Shown one piece after another: positions 21,114 through 30,576 of a stretch of DNA of 30,576 bases (position 1 is the first letter of the stretch; each line of letters opens with the position of its first letter). Origin of the DNA: Candidatus Binatia bacterium (lineage in GTDB: Bacteria > Desulfobacterota_B > Binatia > UBA9968 > JAJDTQ01); the NCBI GenBank assembly GCA_022827045.1, contig JAJDTQ010000173.1, forward strand, positions 1 through 30,576. The letters run 5' to 3'. Under the pieces are notes generated by a model, which saw only the letters and a program-made list of their open reading frames with translations, did no database searches and was not told the origin of the DNA. The position numbers and the translations under genes were made by a program.

Positions 21114-22769
21114 ATGGCAAACCACGAGACAGTAGACGTATGCGTCATCGGAGGCGGAGCGTCCGGCTTGGTGGCGGCCAAGGAACTGACCGAGGCGGGC
21201 ATGACCGTGTGCGTGCTGGAGCGGGGTCCGTGGTACAAGCGCGAGGACTTCGCTCTGGGCGACGAGCTGGTCTACAAGCGGCGCAACTTCTTCTGGCCCA
21301 CGGTGGAGCTCGAGCCGCGCACCTGGCGGCCCGACGCCCAAAGCCCCACCGAGTTCCTGTCCAACAAGACCCAGACCTTTTCCAACGCCATGTGCGTGGG
21401 CGGCGGCACCATCCACTACAGCGGTCTCTCCTGGCGCTTCCACGAGTCGGACTTCCGCGTGAAGTCCGAGGACGGTCCGGTGGCGGGCACCACCATCGAG
21501 GACTGGCCCATCTCCTACGACGACATGGAGCCCTTCTACGAGAAGGCGGAATGGACCGTCGGAGTTTCGGGCAAGGGCTGGTCGAGCCCCTTCGATCCGC
21601 CGCGCAAGCGCGACTACCCGGTGGGGCCGGCGGCCCGCAACAGCCCCGGCGCGGCACTGGAGAAAGGCGCGCGCAAGCTCGGCCTGAATCCCTTTCCCAC
21701 CCCCCTCGCCATCCTCACCGGCGACTACGACGGCCGTCCCGGGTGCATCGGCAAGGGCATGTGCTCCTCCTACGGCTGTCCGGTGGGGGCCAAGTCCAGC
21801 ACCCTGGAATCCATGCTGCCCAAGGCCCTGGCCACCGGCCGGCTGGAGATCCGCCCTCTCTGCCTGGCGCGAGAGATCACCCTGGACCGGGACGGCAAGG
21901 CGTCAGGCGTCACCTACTTCAACGGCGAGGGCGAGGAGGAGCACCAGCCGGCCCGACTGGTGGTGATGGCGGCCGGGGGCGTGGAGACGGCGCGGCTGCT
22001 GCTCCTGTCCGAGTCCGCGCGCTTCCCCCAGGGGTTGGCCAACCGCAGCGGCCTGGTGGGCCGGAACCTCATGCTGCATTCTCCGGGGGTGACCCTGGTG
22101 GTGACGTTTCCCGAGCCGCTGGACGGCCACAAGGGAACCTCCAGCACCCGGGTGCTCCACGACTTCTACAGGACGGACACGAAACGCGGCTTCATCCGCG
22201 GCGGCTTCATGCACCCCCGCGCCCACGGCGGCGATCCCATCGAGCTGGCGCTCCGGCCCATCCACGGCAAGCGCTGGGGCAAGGACCACAAGGATTCCAT
22301 GCGCGAGACCTGGCGCCACTACCTGCACAGCCACTGCACCGGCGAGAGTCTCCCGGTGGAGAGCAACGCCGTGGACCTGGACTCCGAGGTGACGGACTGC
22401 TACGGCCTGCCGGTGGCGCGCATCACCCACACCAGCCACGAGAACGACGTGCGGTTGGCCACCTACCTGGGCGAGCGTTCGCGGGAGATCTACGAGGCCG
22501 CCGGAGCCACCCGCATCATCGTCCCCAAGCCCGAGACCCGCAAGCTGCACAACCACCAGATGGGCACGTGCCGCATGGGCGACGACCCGGAGTCGTCGGT
22601 GGTGGACAAGTGGTGCCGCTCCCATGACGTGCCCAACCTCTTCGTCGTCGACGCCAGCGTGTTCGTGACCTCCGCCGGCCTCAACCCCACCCTGACCATC
22701 CAGGCCAACGCCTTCCGGGTCTGCGACTACATGGTGGCGGAGGCGCGCAAGGGCGACCTCATCCACTGA
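21114..22769 (+). CDS. GMC-family FAD-dependent oxidoreductase (gluconate/sugar dehydrogenase-like)
   Basis: 551 residues. FAD-binding GGGASG at 13-18, a substrate-domain block GGGTIHYSG (97-104), and the catalytic pair H481 (HQMGTCRMG) and N524 (GLNPTLT) are present. C211, C217 and C222 lie in CIGKGMCSSYGCPVGA, resembling the three-Cys [3Fe-4S] motif of bacterial FAD glucose dehydrogenase alpha subunits (there Cx4Cx3C or similar). It would oxidise an alcohol or sugar and pass electrons on. No cytochrome c subunit is nearby, although one usually accompanies this two-subunit type. Subunit 3 is immediately upstream. The substrate is not known. Confidence 0.88.
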   Translation: MANHETVDVCVIGGGASGLVAAKELTEAGMTVCVLERGPWYKREDFALGDELVYKRRNFFWPTVELEPRTWRPDAQSPTEFLSNKTQTFSNAMCVGGGTIHYSGLSWRFHESDFRVKSEDGPVAGTTIEDWPISYDDMEPFYEKAEWTVGVSGKGWSSPFDPPRKRDYPVGPAARNSPGAALEKGARKLGLNPFPTPLAILTGDYDGRPGCIGKGMCSSYGCPVGAKSSTLESMLPKALATGRLEIRPLCLAREITLDRDGKASGVTYFNGEGEEEHQPARLVVMAAGGVETARLLLLSESARFPQGLANRSGLVGRNLMLHSPGVTLVVTFPEPLDGHKGTSSTRVLHDFYRTDTKRGFIRGGFMHPRAHGGDPIELALRPIHGKRWGKDHKDSMRETWRHYLHSHCTGESLPVESNAVDLDSEVTDCYGLPVARITHTSHENDVRLATYLGERSREIYEAAGATRIIVPKPETRKLHNHQMGTCRMGDDPESSVVDKWCRSHDVPNLFVVDASVFVTSAGLNPTLTIQANAFRVCDYMVAEARKGDLIH

Positions 22770-22777
22770 AGTGCGTT

Positions 22778-22799
22778 CCACCGCGGTGGCTCCGTTTTT
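22778..22799 (+). terminator. Possible weak terminator after the GMC gene
   Basis: CCACCGCGGTGG (22778-22789) is a 12-base palindrome followed by CTCCGTTTTT. The stem would be short after forming a loop, but the T run supports termination. Confidence 0.3.
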
Positions 22800-22895
22800 G
22801 CGTGCCGGTGTGAGCGGGTCGAGGGCCCGCCGCCCTGACCCCGGGCGACAGGGCACCGGTCCGGTGCGTTCGGCGGCATTGCCGCGTGGAGACCA

Positions 22896-24725
<1,830 letters not shown>

Positions 24726-24749
24726 CGGGCCAGGCGGCCGATCGGCTTG

Positions 24750-24778
24750 GAACCCTTCTCCCGCCCGGATATGGGTTC
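24750..24778. terminator. Possible terminator between recQ and permease operon
   Basis: GAACCC (24750-24755) pairs with GGGTTC (24773-24778), followed by TTTCTTCCG. The loop is long and the stem short, so the call is weak, but its position between convergent ends fits. Confidence 0.4.
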
Positions 24779-24793
24779 TTTCTTCCGTTTCCC

Positions 24794-25633
24794 TCAGCGG
24801 CTGCGCGTGAGCTTCGGGTCGAAGATGTCGCGCAGGCCGTCCCCCAGGAGATTGATCCCGAGGACGGTGATGAAGATGGCGATGCCGGGGAAGATGGTGA
24901 GCCACGGCGCGCGGTACATGTAGCTGCGGCCCTCGCTCAGCATGGAGCCCCAGGTGGGGATGCTGGGCGGGACGCCGAGTCCCAGGAAGCTCAGGCTCGC
25001 CTCGGTGATGATCACCACGGCCATGGCAAAGGTGGCGATGACCATGACGCTGGGCAGCGTGTTGGGGATCACGTGGCGCAGGATGATGTAGCGGTTGCTG
25101 GCACCGAGCGCCCGGGCGGCCTGGACGAACTCGCGTTCCTTGAGCGACAGCACTTCCCCGCGCACCACCCGGCAGTACTGCACCCATCGGCTGAGCACCA
25201 GCGCGATGATGAGGTTCACCAGGCCCTGTCCCAGGAAAGCCATGATGGCGATGGCCAGCAGCAGGAACGGGAAGGCCAGGAATATCTCCGTGGTCTTGTT
25301 GATGGTCTCGTCGATGAGTTCGCCGAAGTATCCCGCCACCGCTCCGAGGAAGCAGCCCAGCAAGCCGGCCAGGAAAACCGTGGCGGCGCCCACCATCAGC
25401 GAGATGCGCGAGCCGTAGATGACCCGGCTCATGAGGTCCCGGCCCAGGTTGTCGGTGCCCATGACGTGCGGATTTTCGGTCAGGCCCAGCGACGGCGGCT
25501 GCAACCTTGTTTCCAGGCTCTGCTCCTGCGGGTCGTAGGGCGCCAGCCAGGGAGCTCCGAGCCCGCAGATGCACAGCAGCGCCACGATGATACCGCCGCT
25601 GATGACCTTCGCGTAGCGCCGCCAGCCGATCAC
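24794..25633 (-). CDS. ABC transporter permease, DppC/OppC family
   Basis: 279 residues with six or so membrane segments. The N-terminal region has the family WLAPYDP and MGTDNLGRD blocks, and the cytoplasmic EAA loop reads EFVQAARALGASN. It would form one half of the pore of a peptide, nickel or similar uptake transporter. The start at GTG 25633 overlaps the DppB stop as GTGA and has a GAGGA site; a GTG at 25657 is the longer alternative. No ATPase or binding-protein gene is near, so those must be encoded elsewhere. Confidence 0.88.
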   Translation of the reverse strand: MIGWRRYAKVISGGIIVALLCICGLGAPWLAPYDPQEQSLETRLQPPSLGLTENPHVMGTDNLGRDLMSRVIYGSRISLMVGAATVFLAGLLGCFLGAVAGYFGELIDETINKTTEIFLAFPFLLLAIAIMAFLGQGLVNLIIALVLSRWVQYCRVVRGEVLSLKEREFVQAARALGASNRYIILRHVIPNTLPSVMVIATFAMAVVIITEASLSFLGLGVPPSIPTWGSMLSEGRSYMYRAPWLTIFPGIAIFITVLGINLLGDGLRDIFDPKLTRSR

Positions 25634-26622
25634 AGCCGGATCCTCGGGTCGACCCACGTGTACAGCAGGTCCACAATCAGGTTGACGAAGAAATAGACCA
25701 GCGCGAAGAAGAAGATGACGCCCTGGGCCAGCTTGTAGTCACGGGTGGTAATGGACTGGATGAGCAGGCTGCCGATGCCGGGCCACGAAAACACCGTTTC
25801 AGTGATGACCGAGCCGCTCAGCAGCGCGCCGAGCTGGAGGCCGAGGATCGTGATGATGGTGATGAGGGCGTTACGGAGCGTGTGCTTCCAGATGACCGTC
25901 CTTTCGCTCAGCCCCTTGGCCCGGGCGGTGGTGATGTAGTCCTGCCGGATGACCTCCAGCACGCTGGAGCGCGAGATCCGCGTGATGATGGCGGCGAAGC
26001 TGGTTCCCAGGGTAATGGCGGGGAGCAGGATGTGTTTGATCGCGTCCCAGAAGGCCGCGAGATCGCCGGCGATTAGGGCGTCCACCAGCACGAGTTGCGT
26101 GACCGGCGGGACGTTGACGCCGTAGGTCAGCCGCCCCGCCACCGGCAGCAGGTTCAACTGGCCCCCCAGGAAGAAGATGAGCATGATGCCGAGCCAGAAG
26201 TTGGGCACGGAGATGCCCACCAGCGCCACGGTCATGCCCGAGTGGTCCCACAGGGAGTTGTGCTTGATGGCCGAGTAGACGCCGATGGGGAGCGCGATGA
26301 TGATGGCCACCAGCATGCTCGCCAGCGCCAGCTCCACGGTGGCCGGCAGCCTTTCGGCCACGAGTTGCGTCACCGGTTCTCCGTAGCGCATGGACTCGCC
26401 GAAGTTCCCCCGGACGGCCTGGCTTATGAACTGCCAGTACTGGACGATGATGGGCTGGTCGAGTCCCCACTCGCGGGTGACCTCCTCGATCTCGTGGGGC
26501 TCCGCGTCTTCCCCGAGCAGCAGCGTCACCGGGTCCCCCGGAGCGAGCTGCATGAGGAAGAAGACCAGGAAGGACATCCCGATCAGGACCGGGATGGCTC
26601 CGATAAGCCTGCGCCGAATCAT
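25630..26622 (-). CDS. ABC transporter permease, DppB/OppB family
   Basis: 330 residues. The N-terminal signature VLIGMSFLVFFLMQLAPGDP, then a periplasmic stretch with EWGLDQPI, and the EAA loop DYITTARAKGLSERTV identify the family. It forms the other half of the pore with the DppC-like protein. The start is six bases after the aminotransferase stop, so they are cotranscribed. The partner SBP and ATPases are missing. The substrate is likely a peptide or small amine, by family only. Confidence 0.9.
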   Translation of the reverse strand: MIRRRLIGAIPVLIGMSFLVFFLMQLAPGDPVTLLLGEDAEPHEIEEVTREWGLDQPIIVQYWQFISQAVRGNFGESMRYGEPVTQLVAERLPATVELALASMLVAIIIALPIGVYSAIKHNSLWDHSGMTVALVGISVPNFWLGIMLIFFLGGQLNLLPVAGRLTYGVNVPPVTQLVLVDALIAGDLAAFWDAIKHILLPAITLGTSFAAIITRISRSSVLEVIRQDYITTARAKGLSERTVIWKHTLRNALITIITILGLQLGALLSGSVITETVFSWPGIGSLLIQSITTRDYKLAQGVIFFFALVYFFVNLIVDLLYTWVDPRIRL

Positions 26623-26628
26623 TCGAAG

Positions 26629-27930
26629 TCAAAGCCCCATCTGCGACAGCGACCGGTCCAGCCGCGTGAGCGCCTCGTCCACGTGCTCCTTCGTGACATT
26701 CAGGGCGGGAGTGATGCGGATCACGTTGCCCATGAGGCCGCCCCTGCCGATCAGCAGCCCGTTCTGTTTCGTCAGCTCGAACAGCCTCGCCACCGCCTCC
26801 GGGCTCGGGGCCTTGTCCGGCCCCACCATTTCGATGCCCTGCATGAGACCCATGCCGCGGATGTCGCCCATAAGGGGATACTTCTCCCCGAGGGCTTCGA
26901 GGCCGTCCCGGAGTTGCCGGCCCCGTTCGGCCGCGTTGGCGACAAGGCCTTCGTTCTCGATGACTTCGATGGTGGCCAGCGCCGCGGCGCAGGTCACCGG
27001 ATTGCCTCCGAAGGTGGAGAGGGAAAGCCCCTTGACGCTGTCGGCTACCTCCGACCGGGTGATGGTGCCGCCGATGGGCACCCCGTTGGCCATGCCCTTG
27101 GCGAAGGTCATGATATCCGGCTCCACGTCCCACTGCTCGATGCCGAACATCTTGCCGCCAGTCCGGCCCCATCCGGTCTGCACCTCGTCGCAGATGAACA
27201 GGCCGCCGTACTTGTGCACGATGGCGGCGACCTCCTTGAAGTACTCCTTGGGCGGGGTGATGAATCCGCCGACTCCCTGGATCGGCTCGGCGATGAACGC
27301 GGCCAGCTTGCCGGAGGTGGCGGTCTGGATGGCGCCTTCGAGATCTTTGGCGCACTTGAGGTCGCAACTCGGATAGGTGAGGCCGAAGGGGCAGCGGTAG
27401 CAGTAGGCGTTGGGAATGTGGTGGACATTGGGGCTCGAAGTGGGAGTCAGCCGCCACGCATAGTTCCCCGTCAGGCTCATGGCCAGCTGAGTACGGCCGC
27501 TGTAGCTGTGGCGCAGGGCGACGACGTCATGGGCGCGGGTGTAGAGCTGCGCCACCAGAACGGCGGTCTCGTTGGCTTCCGTGCCGCTGTTGGTGAAGAA
27601 GGACTGCTTGAGCGCTCCGGGCGTGATGGCCGCGAGCTTCTCCGCCAGGCGGACGTGGGGTTCGGTGGGGTAGAGTGCGGATGTGTGCTGGACCTTGCGG
27701 ACCTGTTCCTCGATGGCCGCGACGACCTTGTCGTTGCAGTGGCCGACGCTGATGGTGACGATACCGCCGAAGAAGTCCAGGTACTCCCGTCCGTCCACGT
27801 CGTAGACCAGGGAGTCCTTGGCCCGGTCCACCACCAGCGGCTCCTCGTAGTAGTTGGCGACGCAGGAGAACAGGTACTCCTTGTGCTTGGCCAGGATCTC
27901 CTGCTGCTTGCCGTTTCCCGTTCGACTCAT
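26629..27930 (-). CDS. Class III PLP-dependent aminotransferase
   Basis: 433 residues, family of ornithine/GABA/alanine-glyoxylate aminotransferases. K278 in FAKGMANGVPIGG is the PLP lysine; D248 in CDEVQTGWGRTG binds the pyridine nitrogen. SFFTNSGTEANE is the conserved N-terminal block. The Cys set CYRCPFGLTYPSC-DLKC (C177, C180, C189, C193) is seen in a subgroup of this family and could be a metal-binding or structural loop. The ATG at 27930 is preferred to TTG at 27942. It lies between the glycosyltransferase and the permeases, all on the minus strand. The amine substrate cannot be named. Confidence 0.88.
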   Translation of the reverse strand: MSRTGNGKQQEILAKHKEYLFSCVANYYEEPLVVDRAKDSLVYDVDGREYLDFFGGIVTISVGHCNDKVVAAIEEQVRKVQHTSALYPTEPHVRLAEKLAAITPGALKQSFFTNSGTEANETAVLVAQLYTRAHDVVALRHSYSGRTQLAMSLTGNYAWRLTPTSSPNVHHIPNAYCYRCPFGLTYPSCDLKCAKDLEGAIQTATSGKLAAFIAEPIQGVGGFITPPKEYFKEVAAIVHKYGGLFICDEVQTGWGRTGGKMFGIEQWDVEPDIMTFAKGMANGVPIGGTITRSEVADSVKGLSLSTFGGNPVTCAAALATIEVIENEGLVANAAERGRQLRDGLEALGEKYPLMGDIRGMGLMQGIEMVGPDKAPSPEAVARLFELTKQNGLLIGRGGLMGNVIRITPALNVTKEHVDEALTRLDRSLSQMGL

Positions 27931-28003
27931 GGGGAACGCCAACCTAACACAAAGACAAAGCCTTCGAAACGGTCAAAGTTGGTGGTTGTCCGGGCAAGGG
28001 ACA

Positions 28004-28681
28004 CTACCGGGCCTCGCTGTAGAGCCGCTTCAGGGTGGCCGGCGCCACGCCGGCCAGGAAGAGCAGTTTCAAGGCCCACATGAGCAGGATGGTCCGAACC
28101 GGGCCGTGCTGTTCCCACCGCCGGGCCGAGCTTACCACCCGCGACCGCAGACAGGCGATGCGCCCCTGTCTCTTGAGGGCGCGGCAAAACGCCACGTCTT
28201 CCATGATGGGCATCTCGGGGAAGCCGTCCAGTCGCTCGAACACGGCCCGCCGGACGAAGATGGCCTGGTCTCCCGTGGCGACCCGGGTCAAGCGCGAGCG
28301 CAGGCTGATCATGCGGCCGACGACCCGGAGCAGCGGGCGCGCGCTGTCCAGCCGGATGTCGAAACGACCGCCCACGCAGGCCGGGTCGGTCATGCAGCCT
28401 TCGAGGTCGAGCTTCGCGGTGGCAGGCAGGGTGGTGTCGGCGTGAAGGAAAAGGAGCAGCTCGCCGGTGGCGTGCCGTGCGCCTTCGTTCATCTGCGCGG
28501 CGCGCCCGCGGGAGGACGTCACCAGCCGGGCCGGGCCGTCGCGCACGATCTCCGCCGTGCGGTCCGTGCTGCCGCCGTCCACGACGATGATCTCATGGGG
28601 TTCGATGCGTCGCAGGTCCGCGACGGCGGCGCCGATGGCGCGCTCCTCGTCGAGAACGGGAATGATGACGGAAAGCCGCAT
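28004..28681 (-). CDS. Family 2 glycosyltransferase, rSAM/selenodomain-associated type
   Basis: 225 residues with a GT-A fold: VIIPVLDEE, VVDGGSTDRTAEI at about 33-45, and HADT as the metal-binding DxD equivalent in LLFLHADTTLP. The conserved LRSRLTRVATGDQAIFVRR and MPIMEDVAFCRALKR blocks match the TIGR04283 set, which co-occurs with radical SAM proteins of the ArsS type. Such a protein follows on the same strand after 34 bases. It probably attaches a sugar in a pathway shared with that enzyme. A hydrophobic C-terminal part (about 200-215) may associate with the membrane. Confidence 0.85.
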   Translation of the reverse strand: MRLSVIIPVLDEERAIGAAVADLRRIEPHEIIVVDGGSTDRTAEIVRDGPARLVTSSRGRAAQMNEGARHATGELLLFLHADTTLPATAKLDLEGCMTDPACVGGRFDIRLDSARPLLRVVGRMISLRSRLTRVATGDQAIFVRRAVFERLDGFPEMPIMEDVAFCRALKRQGRIACLRSRVVSSARRWEQHGPVRTILLMWALKLLFLAGVAPATLKRLYSEAR

Positions 28682-28715
28682 GGACGGGGCGTCCGACGGC
28701 CAAACTGTCGGCGTG

Positions 28716-29741
28716 TCAGACCAGGGCGCCGCCGCAACTGCTGCCGGTGCCGGCGGTGCAAGCGTAGCAATGGTTTCCGGTAAGGATCGGCTGGTCCTCG
28801 AAGTCCGCCGCCGAGAAGTCCCGTATGTGGGGCGTCTCCCCGTTCGTGCGGCCCAGCGGCATGTCGATCATCTGGTTGAAGTCGCAGTCGTACACCGAGC
28901 CGTCCCAGGCCACGCTCAGGAGGTCGCGGCACATGACCCGGTCCACCGTCTCGGCGTTGAAGTTGTCCTCGAGGAGCTTGAGGTAGTCGTCGTACTGCCC
29001 CCGTTGCTTGAGGAACTTCTTGAAGCGGGTGATGGGCATGTTGGTCAGGCAGTAGAGATGGTTGAAGACGATGCCGAAGTCGTCGCCGAGCATTCGCCGA
29101 TAATCCCCCTCGAGCTCTGCCTGCGGCGGCGGCAGGTAGTTGCCCATGGGGTTGTAGACGAGGTTCAGCTCCAGGCCCGAGTCGGGCTCGCCGTAGCCCA
29201 GGCGGTTGAGCTCCTGAAGCCCCCGTACGCTCAACTCGAAGGTGCCGTTGCCGCGCTGGCTGTCGACGTTCTCCCTGGTGTAGCAGGGTAGCGAGCAGAC
29301 CACCTCGACCCGGTGGCTCTTGAAGAACTCGGGCAGGTATTCCTTCCCCTCCTCGTAGAAGACCGTCAGGTTGCAGCGGTCCATCACGTGACGTCCCAGC
29401 TCCCTGCAGGACTCCACCAGGTAGTCGAAGTGTGGGTTCAGCTCCGGCGCGCCGCCGGTGATGTCGACGGTGGGGATGTCGGAGTTCTCGAGGAACCGCA
29501 GCACGTCGTCCACGGTGGCCCGGTCCATCATCTCCTTGCGGCCCGGTCCGGCCTCCACGTGGCAGTGGAAACACGACTGGTTGCAGTACTTCCCCATGTT
29601 GATCTGGAGCACCTGCAGCTTCTGCTTGTGCAGAGAGCGGCCACTTGCCCTGACCTTGTCGTCGAAGTATTGCGTAACCACCTCCGCGGAACCGGATTGC
29701 CCCGATCGCTCGAAGCCTTGGCGAGTGTTGCAATTGGACAT
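28716..29741 (-). CDS. Radical SAM / Cys-rich domain protein, ArsS-like (arsenosugar biosynthesis type)
   Basis: 341 residues. The radical SAM cluster motif is CNQSCFHC (C53, C57, C60), followed by VDITGGAPELNPHF. The C-terminal part with CYACTAGTGSSCGGALV ends exactly like the rSAM/selenodomain family (TIGR04167), of which some members carry selenocysteine. Here all positions are Cys and the TGA after Val is a normal stop, as the sequence after it has no family-like continuation. Members are annotated as ArsS, acting in arsenosugar formation with the methyltransferase ArsM. No arsM is present in this window. A family-2 glycosyltransferase follows. The start has no strong ribosome site; an inverted repeat lies next to it. 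Confidence 0.87.
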   Translation of the reverse strand: MSNCNTRQGFERSGQSGSAEVVTQYFDDKVRASGRSLHKQKLQVLQINMGKYCNQSCFHCHVEAGPGRKEMMDRATVDDVLRFLENSDIPTVDITGGAPELNPHFDYLVESCRELGRHVMDRCNLTVFYEEGKEYLPEFFKSHRVEVVCSLPCYTRENVDSQRGNGTFELSVRGLQELNRLGYGEPDSGLELNLVYNPMGNYLPPPQAELEGDYRRMLGDDFGIVFNHLYCLTNMPITRFKKFLKQRGQYDDYLKLLEDNFNAETVDRVMCRDLLSVAWDGSVYDCDFNQMIDMPLGRTNGETPHIRDFSAADFEDQPILTGNHCYACTAGTGSSCGGALV

Positions 29742-29755
29742 GTCTTGGTCAAGAC
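29742..29755. promoter_or_regulatory. Inverted repeat adjacent to the radical SAM start codon
   Basis: GTCTTGGTCAAGAC is a perfect 6-2-6 inverted repeat directly upstream of the start at 29741, overlapping where a ribosome binding site should be. It may be an operator or a translation-blocking hairpin. Confidence 0.4.
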
Positions 29756-29856
29756 TTGCAGCGATTTTTCTTGGGCTCGGTGACGGCGTTGGAGACGCGA
29801 GCCGGCTACCTTGGAGGCTTCCGAATCGCCCGTGACCGCCGGATGAAGGAGGCAGC

Positions 29857-30483
29857 GTGGATCCTCTATCGAAGGAAATTCTGACGTTCTGGTTCGGTAC
29901 GCTGGACCTGGGCGTCGAGATGGAAAAGCGTCAGGTATGGTTTCGGTCAACGCCGGAGTTCGACCGCTACCTAGTCGAGCACTACACCGGGGTTCACGAG
30001 CGGGCGGCGGCCGGGGAACTCGACCATTTCAAACAGACGCCCGAAGATTGCCTGACGCTGATCATGGTCCTCGACCAGTTCCCGCGAAATATCTATCGCG
30101 GCACGCCCCGCGCCTTCGGCACCGACCCCAAGGCCCGTGAAATCGCCGCCTACGCCCTCGACGCCGGCTACGACCGGAGCTTTTCCCGCTGGCCGAGGAC
30201 CTTCATCTACCTGCCGTTCGAGCACAGCGAGCGGTTGGCCGACCAGGAGCGGGCGCTGGTGCTCTACGGCAGTCTCGGCAACGAGGATTCCATGCGGTCC
30301 GCGGTCGGGCACCATGCCGCCATCAAGCGCTTCGGCCGCTTCCCGCACCGCAACGCCGTCCTGGGACGCCCCAACACCCCAGAAGAGGAAGAGTACCTCA
30401 AGGACCCGCCCCTGTGGGGCAAGACCGCGGCGGAGGCGGCGGAGCTGGAGGCGCGGAAGGCCGCCGCCAAGGCGGAAGCCTAG
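29857..30483 (+). CDS. DUF924 family protein
   Basis: 208 residues matching DUF924 (PF06041), an alpha-helical, TPR-like protein of unknown function. Conserved parts are ILTFWFG at 8-14, VLDQFPRNIYRGTPRAFGTD at about 71-90, FIYLPFEHSE, and KRFGRFPHRNAVLGR followed by TPEEEEYL. The GTG start at 29857 follows AAGGAGG at good distance. It is divergent from the radical SAM gene, with 115 bases between. The C-terminus is Ala/Lys/Glu-rich and short. No enzymatic function is established. Confidence 0.93.
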   Translation: MDPLSKEILTFWFGTLDLGVEMEKRQVWFRSTPEFDRYLVEHYTGVHERAAAGELDHFKQTPEDCLTLIMVLDQFPRNIYRGTPRAFGTDPKAREIAAYALDAGYDRSFSRWPRTFIYLPFEHSERLADQERALVLYGSLGNEDSMRSAVGHHAAIKRFGRFPHRNAVLGRPNTPEEEEYLKDPPLWGKTAAEAAELEARKAAAKAEA

Positions 30484-30509
30484 CAGGCTGTCGAAAACGC
30501 CGGCTGGCG

Positions 30510-30558
30510 CCCTTCGACTTCGCGCCGCTGGCGCGGCGCTACGCTCAGGACGAACGGG
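30510..30558. repeat. Dispersed palindromic repeat (REP-like)
   Basis: CCCTTCGACTTCG leads into a GC-rich inverted repeat (GCGCCG at 30522-30527 pairs with CGGCGC at 30534-30539), then CTACGCTCAGGACGAACGG. This form is common as an intergenic repeat in high-GC environmental genomes. It lies just after the DUF924 gene, where it may act as a terminator. Confidence 0.6.
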
Positions 30559-30576
30559 TGTCTTTGGGCACCGCCA

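Noticed and set aside
26095..28083. A 662-codon plus-strand frame across permease and aminotransferase genes
   Set aside because: Runs antisense to two well-recognised genes and shows no motif.
28681..28718. Selenocysteine (TGA read-through) at the end of the ArsS-like gene
   Set aside because: The TGA follows the normal family ending GGALV and the following codons do not resemble any homologous tail; no SECIS-like hairpin is apparent by eye directly after it.

Overview
The window is high-GC bacterial DNA, densely packed with genes. Shine-Dalgarno sites are of the AGGAGG type, GTG starts are frequent, and many stop/start pairs overlap as ATGA or GTGA. The gene types (UbiD decarboxylase, amidohydrolases, GMC oxidoreductase with a subunit-3 partner, ArsS-like radical SAM protein, peptide-type ABC permeases) suit an environmental Gram-negative organism, for example a Deltaproteobacteria-like or Tectomicrobia-like lineage. 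That placement is inference; there is no rRNA or other marker gene here. I found no tRNA, rRNA, CRISPR array, insertion sequence or phage gene, and no gene-free gap longer than 300 bases.

Left end (1-2512, minus strand): a pterin/folate operon, read as pteridine-reductase-type SDR, folB, a short folK, and a secreted phytase-like esterase that runs off the window. A divergent gene at 2649 has a good sigma-70-type promoter and encodes a ferritin-like protein with two ExxH motifs. A palindromic repeat, a small membrane protein and a DUF1932-type dehydrogenase follow.

Catabolic block (4013-17467): NAD(P)-dependent dehydrogenase, UbiD decarboxylase, M20 amidase/peptidase, amidohydrolase, three tandem paralogues of a biotin-dependent-type carboxyltransferase (no biotin domain, translationally coupled), a protein joining rearranged alpha/beta-hydrolase halves to a SAM methyltransferase, an M23 peptidase, a strong bidirectional terminator, and a second amidohydrolase. 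The mix suggests breakdown of carboxylated or amide-containing compounds, but no single substrate can be read from the sequence. The carboxyltransferase triplet is the most unusual structure in the window.

Middle (17731-20487): a lipoprotein and a small helical protein of unknown function, then two type II toxin-antitoxin pairs in a row on the minus strand (Phd-like antitoxin/PIN toxin, then VapB/VapC), each preceded by a small repeat that may be its operator.

Right part (20487-30576): a two-gene GMC dehydrogenase (subunit 3 plus a flavoprotein with an iron-sulphur-like Cys motif), a full-length RecQ helicase, then a convergent minus-strand series: ArsS-like radical SAM protein, its usual family-2 glycosyltransferase partner, a class III aminotransferase and two Dpp/Opp-type permeases without ATPases or binding protein. 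A DUF924 gene and a dispersed palindromic repeat close the window.
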